In this document: in pieces, positions 8,504 through 17,700 of the stretch | How the letters are laid out: each line of letters begins with the position of its first letter | How positions within the stretch are numbered: position 1 is the stretch's first letter | DNA from: Micromonospora rubida | GTDB lineage: Bacteria; Actinomycetota; Actinomycetes; Mycobacteriales; Micromonosporaceae | Assembly (NCBI RefSeq): GCF_009908295.1 | Contig: NZ_JAAALO010000005.1 | Span: 248,001 to 312,000 of the forward strand | Length of the DNA: 64,000 bases | Direction: 5' to 3' | Translations under genes and position numbers: made by a program | Notes under the pieces: model-generated | The model's input: the letters and a program-made list of their open reading frames with translations, nothing else | Told to the model about the DNA's origin: nothing | Database searches by the model: none

Positions 8504-9514
8504 TCAGGCCGGCACGGGGGTGCGGCGCGGGCCGGGCCGGTTGACGGCGTCGGGCACGTCCTCGCCGCGCAGCGCCAGCCGGACGCTCTCCGCCGCGGCG
8601 ACCCCGGCCTTGACCTGCGCCTCGGCGGTCGAAGCGCCGAGGTGCGGGGTGACCACCACCTGGTCGAGGGCGAACAGCGGCGAGTCGACGCAGGGCTCGG
8701 TGGCGAACACGTCGATGCCGGCGCCGGCGACCCGGCCGGCGACGATCGCCTCGGCCAGCGCCGCCTCGTCGACCAGGCCGCCCCGGGCGCAGTTGACGAT
8801 CCGCACCCCCGGCTTGACCCGGGCCAGCTCCGCGCGGCCGATCAGCCCGACGGTCTCCGGGGTGCGCGGCAGGTGCAGGGAGATGAAGTCGCTGGTCGCC
8901 AGGAGCTGGTCGAGGCCGACCAGGGTGACGCCCACCCGGGCCGCCCGCTCGGGGGTGGCGTACGGGTCGTAGGCGACCAGCCGGGTGCCGAAGGAGGCCA
9001 TCCGCTGGGCGAACAGCACCCCGACCCGGCCCAGGCCGACCACCCCGACGGTCTTGCCGGCCACCTCCACGCCGGTGAACCGGGACCGCTGCCAGCGGCC
9101 CCGCTTGAGCTGGGCGTTGGCGGCGGCGGTGTGTCGGGCCACGGCGAGCAGCAGGGCGACCGCCTGCTCGGCGGCGGAGACCACGTTCGAGGTGGGGGCG
9201 TTGACCACCAGAACGCCGCGCGCGGTCGCGGCGGCCACGTCGACGTTGTCCACGCCGACTCCGGCGCGGGCCACCACGCGCAGCCGGGTCGCCGCGTCGA
9301 GGGCCTCGGCGTCGATCCGGGTGGCGGAGCGGATGACGACCGCGTCCACGCCCGGCAGGGCGGCCAGCAGGGCCGTCCGGTCGGCGCCGGCCACCTGCCG
9401 GACGTCGTACTCCTCGGCCAGCAGGCGCAGCGCCGCCGTGGCCAGCTCCTCGGTGACCAGCACCCGCTGCCGGGGACGGCCGGCCCCGGTCGTCGTCGTC
9501 GTCTGCTCGCTCAT
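8504..9514 (-). CDS. D-3-phosphoglycerate dehydrogenase-like enzyme lacking the ACT domain
   Basis: The 336-residue protein is a D-isomer-specific 2-hydroxyacid dehydrogenase. It has the NAD-binding GLGRVG at about 160-165, the catalytic Arg in NCARGG (about 244), Glu in ATEP (about 273) and His in TPHLGAST (about 291). The overall pattern matches SerA, which oxidises 3-phosphoglycerate on the way to L-serine. Housekeeping actinobacterial SerA is about 530 residues with C-terminal regulatory domains; this copy ends after the catalytic core and so should escape serine feedback. GAGGAG lies before the ATG at 9514. A SARP-type promoter lies 47-80 bp upstream. In the cluster it would raise serine supply for a serine-derived residue. 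A different 2-hydroxyacid substrate is possible. Confidence 0.82.
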   Translation of the reverse strand: MSEQTTTTTGAGRPRQRVLVTEELATAALRLLAEEYDVRQVAGADRTALLAALPGVDAVVIRSATRIDAEALDAATRLRVVARAGVGVDNVDVAAATARGVLVVNAPTSNVVSAAEQAVALLLAVARHTAAANAQLKRGRWQRSRFTGVEVAGKTVGVVGLGRVGVLFAQRMASFGTRLVAYDPYATPERAARVGVTLVGLDQLLATSDFISLHLPRTPETVGLIGRAELARVKPGVRIVNCARGGLVDEAALAEAIVAGRVAGAGIDVFATEPCVDSPLFALDQVVVTPHLGASTAEAQVKAGVAAAESVRLALRGEDVPDAVNRPGPRRTPVPA

Positions 9515-9560
9515 CTTCGCTCTCCTCGGGGACGTGGCGGGGGATCTCCCCGGTGGGCCG

Positions 9561-9594
9561 ACGATGGACCGTCGGCGTTAGGCGGCGGTTACGC
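9561..9594 (-). promoter_or_regulatory. SARP-type promoter of the phosphoglycerate dehydrogenase gene
   Basis: On the minus strand the heptamers GCGTAAC (9588-9594) and GCCTAAC (9577-9583) lie on an 11-bp period. They are followed after exactly 8 bp by TCCATCGT (9561-9568), the presumed -10. The upstream heptamer overlaps the stop codon of the SARP gene itself. Confidence 0.75.
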
Positions 9595-10446
9595 GGTCAG
9601 CGACAGCGGTTGGAGGTTGCGGGCGCCCTGGCGGCGGTCGCCCACCGGACGCGGGGCGGAGGCCCGGCGGCCACGCAGCCGGCCGGCGAGGGCAAGGTCG
9701 AGAATCTGCCGGGTACGCCCGGTCGGGGCCACGTCGAGCCCGTCGCGCAGCCGCTGCACGCACAGGTCGTACCAGCTGCGGACCTGGCCGAGCTCGCCGA
9801 GCGTGCCGTGCACCACCAGAAGGTTCTGGTACGCCTCCTCCTGGAACGGGTCGACCGAGAGGATCCGGCGGCACCAGGTGACCACCGCCCGGGGGTCGTC
9901 GCGGAGCATGGCGTCTGCCCGCAGGTGGTGCAGGGATCGCAGCACCATGGCCCGGGCCCACTGGCGCTGCTCGTCGACCCATCCGGCGGTCTCCCCGTTG
10001 AGGAAGTCGCCCTGGTAGAGGCCGACCGCCCGGTGGTGGGCGGCCAGCGCCGTGCCGGTGTCGCCGGCCCGCTCGGCCTCCCGGGCGGCGTCCACCGCCG
10101 CCTCGAACTCCTCGGTGTCGACCCACATGCCGGTGCACCGCAACAGGTACCCGACGTCCTGGTAGACGACCTCCACCGGGGACCCGTCGGCGCAGCCGCC
10201 GAGGATCTGCCGCAGCGCGTGCGCCGCCACCTTCAGCGAGGTCGACCGGTCCGTCTCGCAGCCCGGCCAGAGGATTTCGTACAGCCGTTCCCGTGGCACC
10301 ACGTGGCCCCGGTTCAACATCAGGAACTGGAAGAGATTGCGCGCCTTACCGGCGCGCCAGCGCTCGACGGGCGCGCCATCCACGGTGACCGAGAAGTCAC
10401 CCAGACAACGGACCGTCACGGCGGCGGCAGAGGCATTCGGCAGCAT
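9589..10446 (-). CDS. SARP-family pathway-specific transcriptional activator
   Basis: The 285-residue protein has the standard small-SARP layout: an OmpR-like winged helix (VRCLGDFSVTVDG, KARNLFQFLMLNRGHVVPRERLYEILWPG) at about 10-105 and a bacterial transcriptional activation domain (about 110-260, including DVGYLLRC and YQNLLVVHGTLGELG). SARPs bind heptameric direct repeats spaced 11 bp apart, 8 bp upstream of the -10, and recruit RNA polymerase. The ATG at 10446 has AAAGGA upstream; an in-frame upstream ATG adds an unlike, non-family N-terminus. The eight matching sites elsewhere in this window suggest this protein switches on the whole cluster. Its own promoter region (10447-10671, shared with the UbiA-like gene) lacks a good heptamer pair. 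Confidence 0.92.
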   Translation of the reverse strand: MLPNASAAAVTVRCLGDFSVTVDGAPVERWRAGKARNLFQFLMLNRGHVVPRERLYEILWPGCETDRSTSLKVAAHALRQILGGCADGSPVEVVYQDVGYLLRCTGMWVDTEEFEAAVDAAREAERAGDTGTALAAHHRAVGLYQGDFLNGETAGWVDEQRQWARAMVLRSLHHLRADAMLRDDPRAVVTWCRRILSVDPFQEEAYQNLLVVHGTLGELGQVRSWYDLCVQRLRDGLDVAPTGRTRQILDLALAGRLRGRRASAPRPVGDRRQGARNLQPLSLTA

Positions 10447-10671
10447 GAGCGTCCTTTCCGGAACACCGGGGATCTCCCGATGTCCCGACGCTAGAAATGC
10501 GGCCGACACCGGACAAGAGAATCGCTCACAAGTGGGTAATGCCGATACGACCAAGGTGACAGTCGCCTACGACCTACCGTTCCCATCCGGTGTGACCACC
10601 GACGGACGACCGGCACAGTGTCCACAACGGACGATCAGGGTACGGACGACGACCGGAGGGAGTTGGCGACG

Positions 10672-11613
10672 ATGACCACGACGGCGTGGACGGTGGTGCG
10701 ACCGCCCCGGAGGTGGTGGCGGACGCTGGGGCTGTCCTTCGTGGAGGCCCGGCCGGTGGTGCAGCTGATCTTCCTGCTCCGGTTCGCCGGCGGCGCGGCC
10801 CTGGCGGTGCTGTCCGGGGGGTCCCCCAGCGGCGGGGCCGTCCGGGGCGCGGTGGCCTGGCTGCTGCTCACCTGGAGCGTGTACCTGGTCAACGGCGTCG
10901 CGGACGTCACCGAGGACCGGGCGAACGGCTCCCGCCGCCCCATCGCGCGGGGCCTGCTCGACCCCGGAGCCGCCCTGCGGACCGCGTACGCGCTGGCGAC
11001 AGCCGGCCTGCTGCTGGCCGCGACCGTCGCTCCCACGCTGGTGCTGCTCGGGGCGGGGCAGCTCGCCCTCGGCTGGTGGTACTCGATGGGCCGGGCACCA
11101 CTGAAGCGGCGGGTGTCCGGCACCACCGCCTCGGTGGTGCTCGCGGGCCTGCTCACCTACCTCGCCGGCGCGAGCAGCGCCGAGGCCCGCCCGGTGCCGC
11201 ACCTGTGGGTGTTCCCCGTGGCGATGGCGCTGTGGATGGCCGTCGGGGCGCTGGCCAAGGACCTCTCCGACGTGCCCGGGGACCGGCTCGCCGGCCGGCG
11301 TACCCTGCCGATCGCGCGCGGCGAGACGTGGGCCCGGCGGTCCGTCGCGGCCGTCGCGCTCACCGTCGCGATCGCCTTCCTGATCTCGGCGCAGGACGCC
11401 TGGGCGCCCGTCCGGATCGCGTCCTGGCTCACCGTGGCCGGCGCAGTGGTGCTGACCTGGTTGGCCTGCGGTTCGGGCAGCCAGGGCGGGCCGGCCCGCC
11501 GACGCCGCCCGTACCGGGTGTTCATGACCACGCAGTACCTGACCCACCTGGCGCTCCTCGGCCCGGTTGCGACCTGCGTCTGGGCTCAGGGACACTACGT
11601 GGGCGGGGGATGA
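10672..11613 (+). CDS. UbiA-family membrane prenyltransferase-like protein
   Basis: The 313-residue polytopic membrane protein has about eight hydrophobic segments and both Asp-rich motifs of the UbiA superfamily: NGVADVTEDR (about 74-83) and KDLSDVPGD (about 196-204), which bind prenyl diphosphate through Mg2+. Members transfer isoprenoid chains to aromatic acceptors; an aromatic acceptor would fit an anthranilate-related pathway. The ATG at 10672 follows GGAGGGAG; a GTG at 10618 is open in frame but has no ribosome site. It is upstream of the two-component genes, 36 bp from the kinase start, and probably co-transcribed. A CCTACCGT box at 10573-10580 resembles the -10 of the SARP sites but no good heptamer pair precedes it. 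Whether it acts in the peptide pathway or in signalling or menaquinone metabolism is open. Confidence 0.72.
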   Translation: MTTTAWTVVRPPRRWWRTLGLSFVEARPVVQLIFLLRFAGGAALAVLSGGSPSGGAVRGAVAWLLLTWSVYLVNGVADVTEDRANGSRRPIARGLLDPGAALRTAYALATAGLLLAATVAPTLVLLGAGQLALGWWYSMGRAPLKRRVSGTTASVVLAGLLTYLAGASSAEARPVPHLWVFPVAMALWMAVGALAKDLSDVPGDRLAGRRTLPIARGETWARRSVAAVALTVAIAFLISAQDAWAPVRIASWLTVAGAVVLTWLACGSGSQGGPARRRRPYRVFMTTQYLTHLALLGPVATCVWAQGHYVGGG

Positions 11614-11649
11614 CTCGGACCTTGGGGCGATGCTGGGCTGAGGGGTGCT

Positions 11650-12732
11650 GTGGGGGACACACGCACGACGGCGGGCACAACAGGACGCGGCGTGCCACCA
11701 GCGCTCCGGGCCGAGATCCTCGACGCGTACGAACAACGACTACGGGCCACCGGTAACGCGATCCTCACCGATCCCGACGCCCGCCGGCAGGCGCTCCACC
11801 AGGCCAACTCGGTCATCGACGACATCGGCCGGTACGCCCCCAGCGGCACCGCGGAGATGGGCCCGGTGGCGACGCCCTTCACGCTCACCGTCGGCCGGGA
11901 CCGCGCGCAGCGGGGCATCCACCCGGTCCAGTCGCTGCGCGCGGCGACCCTGCTCTTCGAGGCCGCCCTGCCCCCGCTGATCCGCGAGTACGGCGGGACC
12001 GCCCCGCACGGCGAGGCCGCCGCCAACATCGCCACCGCCCTGCACCGGACGATCATGGCGCGCATCGAGACCGGCGCCCTGTCCTACGTGAGCTTCCTGC
12101 TGGAGCGGTTGTTCACCTCCCACCTGGCGGAGCGCCGCCGGATCGGCCGGGAGCTGCACGACCGGGTCGCCCACGCGATCGGCGTCGGGCTGCAACACCT
12201 GGACCTGCACCGGATCTACCGCGAGCGCAGGTCGCCCCGGGCCGACGGCAAGCTCAACCAGGCCGGCCGGGCGATGCGGGAGGCGCTGTCGCTCACCCGT
12301 GCCCTGTCGGAGGAGCTGCGCCAGTCGGTGGGGCCGGCCGGGCTGGAGCACGTGCTGCGCGGCTACCTGGAGGCGAGTGTGCCGCCCACGGTCACGGTCG
12401 TCTGCACGGTCGCCGGCGACACCCGGGTGGTCCCGGCTGCCGTCACCGAGGAGATCTACGTCGTGCTGCGCGAGGCCGTCCGCAACGCCCTGCTGCACTC
12501 CGGCAGCGATCGGCTGGACGTGTCGGTGGAGGTCGGCGCGACGTCCCTGACGGCGACGGTCAGCGACCACGGCTGCGGGTTCGAGCCGGACCCGGCCGAG
12601 CTGTCCGGCGGCGGGCTGCTCTCCATGCGGGAGCGGGTCGAGCTGGTCGGCGGGTCGCTGTCGATCCGGCCCGGCCCGACCGGTGGCACGACCGTAGCGA
12701 TCTGCGTGCCGCTGTCGGGGGAGTCCCGGTGA
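11650..12732 (+). CDS. NarL/DegS-type sensor histidine kinase, soluble
   Basis: The 360-residue kinase has a HisKA_3 phosphoacceptor (IGRELHDRVAHAIG, His at about 170) and a HATPase with an N-box (LREAVRNALLHS) and G-boxes (DHGCGFEPDP and GGGLLSMRERVELVGG). The first 150 residues form a helical input region with no transmembrane segment, so it probably senses a cytoplasmic signal. The GTG at 11650 has GAGGGG upstream. Its end overlaps the response regulator start by 4 bp (GTGA), so the two are translationally coupled. It lies inside the cluster between the SARP gene and DAHP synthase and may set the timing of production. Confidence 0.88.
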   Translation: MGDTRTTAGTTGRGVPPALRAEILDAYEQRLRATGNAILTDPDARRQALHQANSVIDDIGRYAPSGTAEMGPVATPFTLTVGRDRAQRGIHPVQSLRAATLLFEAALPPLIREYGGTAPHGEAAANIATALHRTIMARIETGALSYVSFLLERLFTSHLAERRRIGRELHDRVAHAIGVGLQHLDLHRIYRERRSPRADGKLNQAGRAMREALSLTRALSEELRQSVGPAGLEHVLRGYLEASVPPTVTVVCTVAGDTRVVPAAVTEEIYVVLREAVRNALLHSGSDRLDVSVEVGATSLTATVSDHGCGFEPDPAELSGGGLLSMRERVELVGGSLSIRPGPTGGTTVAICVPLSGESR

Positions 12733-13406
12733 CCGACGCGAACGCGGGGGCCGGGGAGCCGCAGACCCGGGTGGTGGTCGCCGACGACCACACCCTGTTC
12801 CGGGACGGCCTGCGCGAGCTGCTGGAGACCGACCCCGGCTGCGCCGTGGTCGGTGAGGCGGCGACCTCGGACGAGGCCCTCGCGCTCGTCGCCCACCTGC
12901 ACCCGGACGTGCTGCTGCTCGACGTCGAGATGCCGGGTCCCGGGACCGCGGTGGTCATCGACCGGGTGCGTCGGGACTTCCCCCGGACCAGGGTGATCGT
13001 GCTGACCATGCACGAGAGCGCGGCCATCGTCCAGGACCTGCTGGCCCGGGGGGCGTACGCCTTCCTGGTGAAGAACATCGCCGCCGAGGAGCTGATCGCC
13101 GCGGTGCACTCGGTCGGCCGGGGCCGCAACAACGTGCTGCTGTCGGTCTCCCGGGAGACGATCGGCGACCTGGAGAGCCACCGGGAGACCGCCCCGGCGC
13201 TGGTGTCGCAACGCGAGCTGGACGTGCTTCGGCTGGTCGCGCAGGCGTACAGCAACGGGCAGATCGCCAGCCGGCTCGGCATCACCGAGGGCACCGTGAA
13301 GCGGCACCTGACCAACGCCTACGCCAAGCTCGACGCCGTGTCCCGGGTGGACGCCATCCGCAAGGCGGTGGCGGCCCGGCTGCTGTCCCCGGAGGAGACC
13401 GCCTGA
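12729..13406 (+). CDS. NarL/LuxR-family response regulator
   Basis: The 225-residue protein has a receiver domain with the phosphorylated Asp in VLLLDVEMPG (Asp65) and the conserved ADDH acidic pair near residues 18-21, then a C-terminal LuxR helix-turn-helix (SQRELDVLRLVAQAYSNGQI, then TEGTVKRHLTNAYAKL). It overlaps the kinase gene by 4 bp and is its cognate partner. A DNA target cannot be read from the window. The gene is convergent with DAHP synthase 110 bp away; that gap holds short GGCCACCCGACC direct repeats (about 13450-13505) but no clear terminator. Confidence 0.9.
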   Translation: MTDANAGAGEPQTRVVVADDHTLFRDGLRELLETDPGCAVVGEAATSDEALALVAHLHPDVLLLDVEMPGPGTAVVIDRVRRDFPRTRVIVLTMHESAAIVQDLLARGAYAFLVKNIAAEELIAAVHSVGRGRNNVLLSVSRETIGDLESHRETAPALVSQRELDVLRLVAQAYSNGQIASRLGITEGTVKRHLTNAYAKLDAVSRVDAIRKAVAARLLSPEETA

Positions 13407-13516
13407 GCCGCCGGCCCCGCCCCGGGGGTGGCGCGGGCCGGGTCGGCCGTCGGCCACCCGACCGTCGGCCACCCGACCCGAGGCCAACCGACCCGAGGCC
13501 ACCCCGGCCGACGCCG

Positions 13517-14614
13517 TCAGCGCCGGACCGTCCGGGCCTGCGCCACCGGCCCGCCCGGGGTTCCCGCCAGCACCAGCTCCCGCTCCCGCGGGTCCCGCCG
13601 GTCGGTGGTGACCCGCCCGGCGGCCCGGGCCACGCCGAGGACCCCGTCGACGAGGTCCGGCAGGCGGTGGGTGGGCAGGGCCTGCTTGCCGTCGCAGAGC
13701 GCCGCGGCCGGGTCGCAGTGGGTCTCGACGATGATTCCGTCCGCGCCGCAGGCCGCCGCCGCCAACGCGAGCGGCAGCACCCGGCTGGTCTCCCCCGCGG
13801 CGTGGCTCGGGTCGACGATGACGGGCAGGTGGCTGCGCTCCTTGAACACCGGGACGGCCGCGATGTCCAGGGTGAACCGGTAGCCCGTCTCGAAGGTGCG
13901 GATGCCGCGCTCGCAGAGGACGACGTCGGGGTTGCCACCGTCGAGGATGTACTCGGCGGCCATCAGCGTCTCGTCCACGGTCGCGGCCAGTCCCCGCTTG
14001 AGCAGCACCGGCACCCGCAGCCGGCCCAGCTCCCGCAGCAACGCGTAGTTCTGCATGTTGCGCGCCCCCACCTGGAGCATGTCCACGGCGGGGAGCATCG
14101 CGTCGAGGTCCCGCACGTCGAGCACCTCGGAGACCACCGGCAGGCCGGTGGCGCGGCGGGCCTCGGCCAGCAGGGCCAGGCCGCGCCGGCCCAGCCCCTG
14201 GAACGCGTACGGGGAGCTGCGCGGCTTGAAGGCGCCGCCGCGCAGGGCGTGCGCCCCGCTGTCCCGTACCGCGTGCGCGACCTCGATGAGCTGGTCGCGG
14301 CTCTCCACCGAGCACGGGCCGGCGATGACGCTGAACCCGCCGGGACCGATCGTGGCGCCGCCGAGGCGCACGCTGCTGGGCAGCCCGAGCCGGGACTGGG
14401 CGGAGGCGCACGGGTACTGCCCCGACACCCCGGCCACGTGCCGGACCTGGGGCAGGTGGGCGACCGCCTGGTCCACCCGGGCCAGGTCGCCGGTGAGGGA
14501 GAGCAGGGACGGGTTGTGCCGGCGCACGTCCGAGCCGACGCGGTCGGCCAGGTTGAGCACCTGGGACATCTCGCTCTCGGTGGCTGTTTCCCTGAGCACG
14601 ACGATCACGGTCAT
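13517..14614 (-). CDS. 3-deoxy-7-phosphoheptulonate (DAHP) synthase, type I beta
   Basis: The 365-residue enzyme condenses phosphoenolpyruvate and erythrose 4-phosphate, the first step to chorismate. Metal and substrate residues are seen in IAGPCSVES (Cys), IVDPSHAAG (His), IVETHCDP (Glu) and [11 protein letters not shown]. The N-terminal 80 residues ([20 protein letters not shown]) form the ferredoxin-like regulatory domain of the Thermotoga-type enzyme. GAGGTG precedes the ATG. It follows NRPS gene 1 on the same strand after 91 bp and shares that SARP-driven transcript. As a second, pathway-dedicated copy it would raise chorismate flow for the TrpE/TrpG-like pair at 21.6-23.7 kb. Confidence 0.92.
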   Translation of the reverse strand: MTVIVVLRETATESEMSQVLNLADRVGSDVRRHNPSLLSLTGDLARVDQAVAHLPQVRHVAGVSGQYPCASAQSRLGLPSSVRLGGATIGPGGFSVIAGPCSVESRDQLIEVAHAVRDSGAHALRGGAFKPRSSPYAFQGLGRRGLALLAEARRATGLPVVSEVLDVRDLDAMLPAVDMLQVGARNMQNYALLRELGRLRVPVLLKRGLAATVDETLMAAEYILDGGNPDVVLCERGIRTFETGYRFTLDIAAVPVFKERSHLPVIVDPSHAAGETSRVLPLALAAAACGADGIIVETHCDPAAALCDGKQALPTHRLPDLVDGVLGVARAAGRVTTDRRDPRERELVLAGTPGGPVAQARTVRR

Positions 14615-14705
14615 GGTTCACCTCGCTGAGTCTTCGACGGGGGGCCGCGCCGGCCGGCGTGGTCCGGGGCGGTGGCGACGGACGGGCCGCCGCCACCGGA
14701 GGAGG

Positions 14706-17700
14706 TCAGCCGCCGACCGGGGCGGGGGCGGGGGGCAGGGCCGCCGGGGCGGCGAGCCGGGCGCGCAGGGCCGCGTCGACGCGGTCGAGGAGCTCCGGGG
14801 CCAGGGCGGCGCGCTCGCAGGTCCAGTCCAGGCACAGCCCGGCGCCGTCGACCCGGGCGGTCAGGTCGGCGGCCACGCCGGGCAGCAGGTTCGCCCGCCG
14901 CGCCGGCGTCCAGTCCTCGCCGCCGTCGTCGGCGGGCAGGAGACGTACGGCGACCACCGGCCCGGAGACCGCCGGCCCGCCGGTGAGCGGGCCCACGACG
15001 TCCCGGGCCACCGCCGGGGCACCTGCCGGGGCCGGCAGCCTGGTCGCCGGGGTGCCGGTGACCTCGGCGTACGCGCCGGCGGACAGCTCGCCGAGCAGCT
15101 CGTCCGGGGTCGTGCCGGCGTGCCGGGCGGCGGCGGTGAGGGCACGCCACCCGTCGGCGATGGCGCTCTGCCGCCGGGCGGGGTCGGGGGCGACGGGGGC
15201 ACCGAACGGTCCGTCCACAGCGGACGGCGAGTCCCCACCGCGGAGGAGATCCCGGACGGTCACCTCGGGCGCCGGCCCGTCCAGGTCCTCGTAGCCGGCG
15301 GCGAGCAGCCGGGGCACCACCTCGTCGAGGCTGCGGTCGTCGGCGACCGCCGGGTGCACGGCCAGGTGAACCGCGACGACGTCGTCGGGCAACAGGGTCA
15401 GCCGCAGCCGGTGCGGCGGCCCCTGACGCAGGTCGAACGGCTCGGCCAGCAGCTCGGCGCGGACCAGGTCGAGCCGGTCGGCGGCCTCGTCGTCCCCTGC
15501 CCCGGTCAGGTCGAGCACCGGCGGCGGGGCGGGCGCGAACTCCGCGACCCGCTGGGTGCCGTCGGTGGCGAGGACCAGCCGGAGGGCGTCCTGCCGTTGC
15601 AGCAGGCACTGCCACGCGGCGACGAACCGGTCCACGTCGAGCCAGTCGCGCCGCCACTCCACGTACCGCACACCCGGCCCGCCGAGCAGGGCGGCCTGGG
15701 CCGCGTCGAGGCCGAACGGCTCGTGGCGGCCCGCCTCGTCGTGCGCCACGACCAGGCCCGCATCGTCGTGCGCCACGACCAGGCCCGCCTCGTCGTGCGC
15801 CACGACCGCCGGGGCCCGCCGGGCGCCGGCCCGGTCGACGAGGGCGGCCACGGTGGGCGTACGGAACAGCTCGGACATCTTCCACCGCAGCTGCGCCTCG
15901 TCGCGCAGCCGGGCCAGCAGCCGCATCGCCCGCAGCGAGTCCCCGCCGAGTTCGAAGAAGTCGTCGTCGACCCCGATCTCGTCGAGGTCGAGCACCTCGG
16001 CCCAGATCCGGGCCACCCGCTCCTGCGCCGGGCCCTGCGGGGCGCGGTACGGGGTGTCCAGCTCGGGACGGGTGCGCGGCGGGGGCGACAGCACCGCCCG
16101 GTCGATCTTGCCGTTGGCCGTGGTGGGCAGGTCGTCGACGACGTACGCGGCCGGCAGCATGTACGTGGGCAGCAGCCTGCGCAGCGCGCCCCGGACCGCT
16201 GTCATCTCCGGCGGCCGGGCCCGGTCCGGCTCGATGTACGCGACCAGCCGACGCTCCCCGGGGGTGTCCTCGCGGGCCAGCACGGCGCACTGACGCACCC
16301 CCGGCTGCTCGGCCAGGACGCTCTCGATCTCGCCGAGGTGCACCCGGTAGCCACGGATCTTCACCTCGTTGTCGGTGCGGCCGACGATCTCGACGGTGCC
16401 GTCCGGCCAGTACCGGGCGACGTCGCCGCTGCGGTACAGCACCGGGTAGGGGTCGCCGGGCAGCTCGTTGGGCAGGAACTTCGTGCCGTTGGCCTCCGGC
16501 CGGTTGAGGTAGCCGCGCGACAGGCTCTCCCCCGAGATGTACAGCTCACCGAGCACCCCGGGCGGCACCGGCTGGCGGTTGGCGTCCAGCACGTACGCCC
16601 GGACGTTGGCCACCGGGCGGCCGACCGGCGGCATCCGGTCGGGGCGGCCCTCGGGCGCCTCGGCGGCCAGGCCGGACAGGTCGCAGGTGCCGACCACGGT
16701 GGCCTCGGCCGAGCCGTAGACGTTGAGCACCCGGAACGGCAGCGCCGGGTCGGGCCAGGAGCGCACCCGCTCACCGGCGATGCGCATCCAGCGCAGCGCC
16801 GGGTCGGCGGGCCAGTCCAGCCGCCACAGCCGCTCGGCCATCGCGGTGAGCACCAGCGACTGGGTGATCCGCTGTTCGACCAGCCAGTCCCGCAGTTGCT
16901 CCGGCGACGCGGCGACGGACGGCTCCGGGATGTGCACGGTGCCGCCGACGGACAGGATCGGGAAGCAGTCGACCTGGACGAGGCCGAAGCCGGGCGAACA
17001 GAGCCAGGTGCCGCGCTGCCCCGGCGCCAGGCCGCACTGCTCACGCAGCACGTGCACCGTGTTGCGCAGTGGGCCGTGGCGCAGCTGCACCGCCTTCGGC
17101 CGGCCGGTGGAACCGGAGGTGTACGCGATGTGGCAGACCTCCTCGTCGGCCACCGGGCAGCCGGGGTCCACGGCGGGGGCGGACCGCCACTCGTCGCCCT
17201 CGACCAGCACCACCGGGCACGCCACGTCCCCGAGCCGGCCACGCAGCCCGGCCCGGGTCAGCACGGCCGCGGCCCGCGAGTCGTCGACCATGAACTCCAG
17301 CCGCTCCTGCGGGTACTCGGGGTCGAGCAGCACCGCCGTGGCGGCCAGCCGGAACGTGGCGAGCTGGGCGAGGATGCTCTCGGGGCAGCGTTCCAGGCAG
17401 ACCCCGACCCGGTCGCCCCGGCCGACGCCGAGGCCGGCGAGGTGCTGGGCGAGGCGGTTCGCCCCGGAGTCGAGGTCGCCGTAGCTGAGGACGCGGTCGC
17501 CGTACACGATGGCCGGGCGCTCGGGCGCCTCGCGGGCGACCCGGGCGACCAGCTCGGGGAACTGCTCGGGCGGGAACTCCCGCGCGGTGTCGTTCCAGTC
17601 GTACAGGATGGCCGCCCGCTCGTCCGCGCCGAGCAGGGGCAGCTCGGCGACGCGCACGTCGGCGTCCCCGGCGAGGGCGGTGAGCAGCCGGCCGAGGTGC

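Noticed and set aside
10543-10580. SARP-type promoter of the UbiA-like gene
   Set aside because: The -10 (CCTACCGT) is present but the upstream ATACGAC and AGGTGAC are 9 bp apart and 12 bp from the -10, outside the spacing of the other sites.
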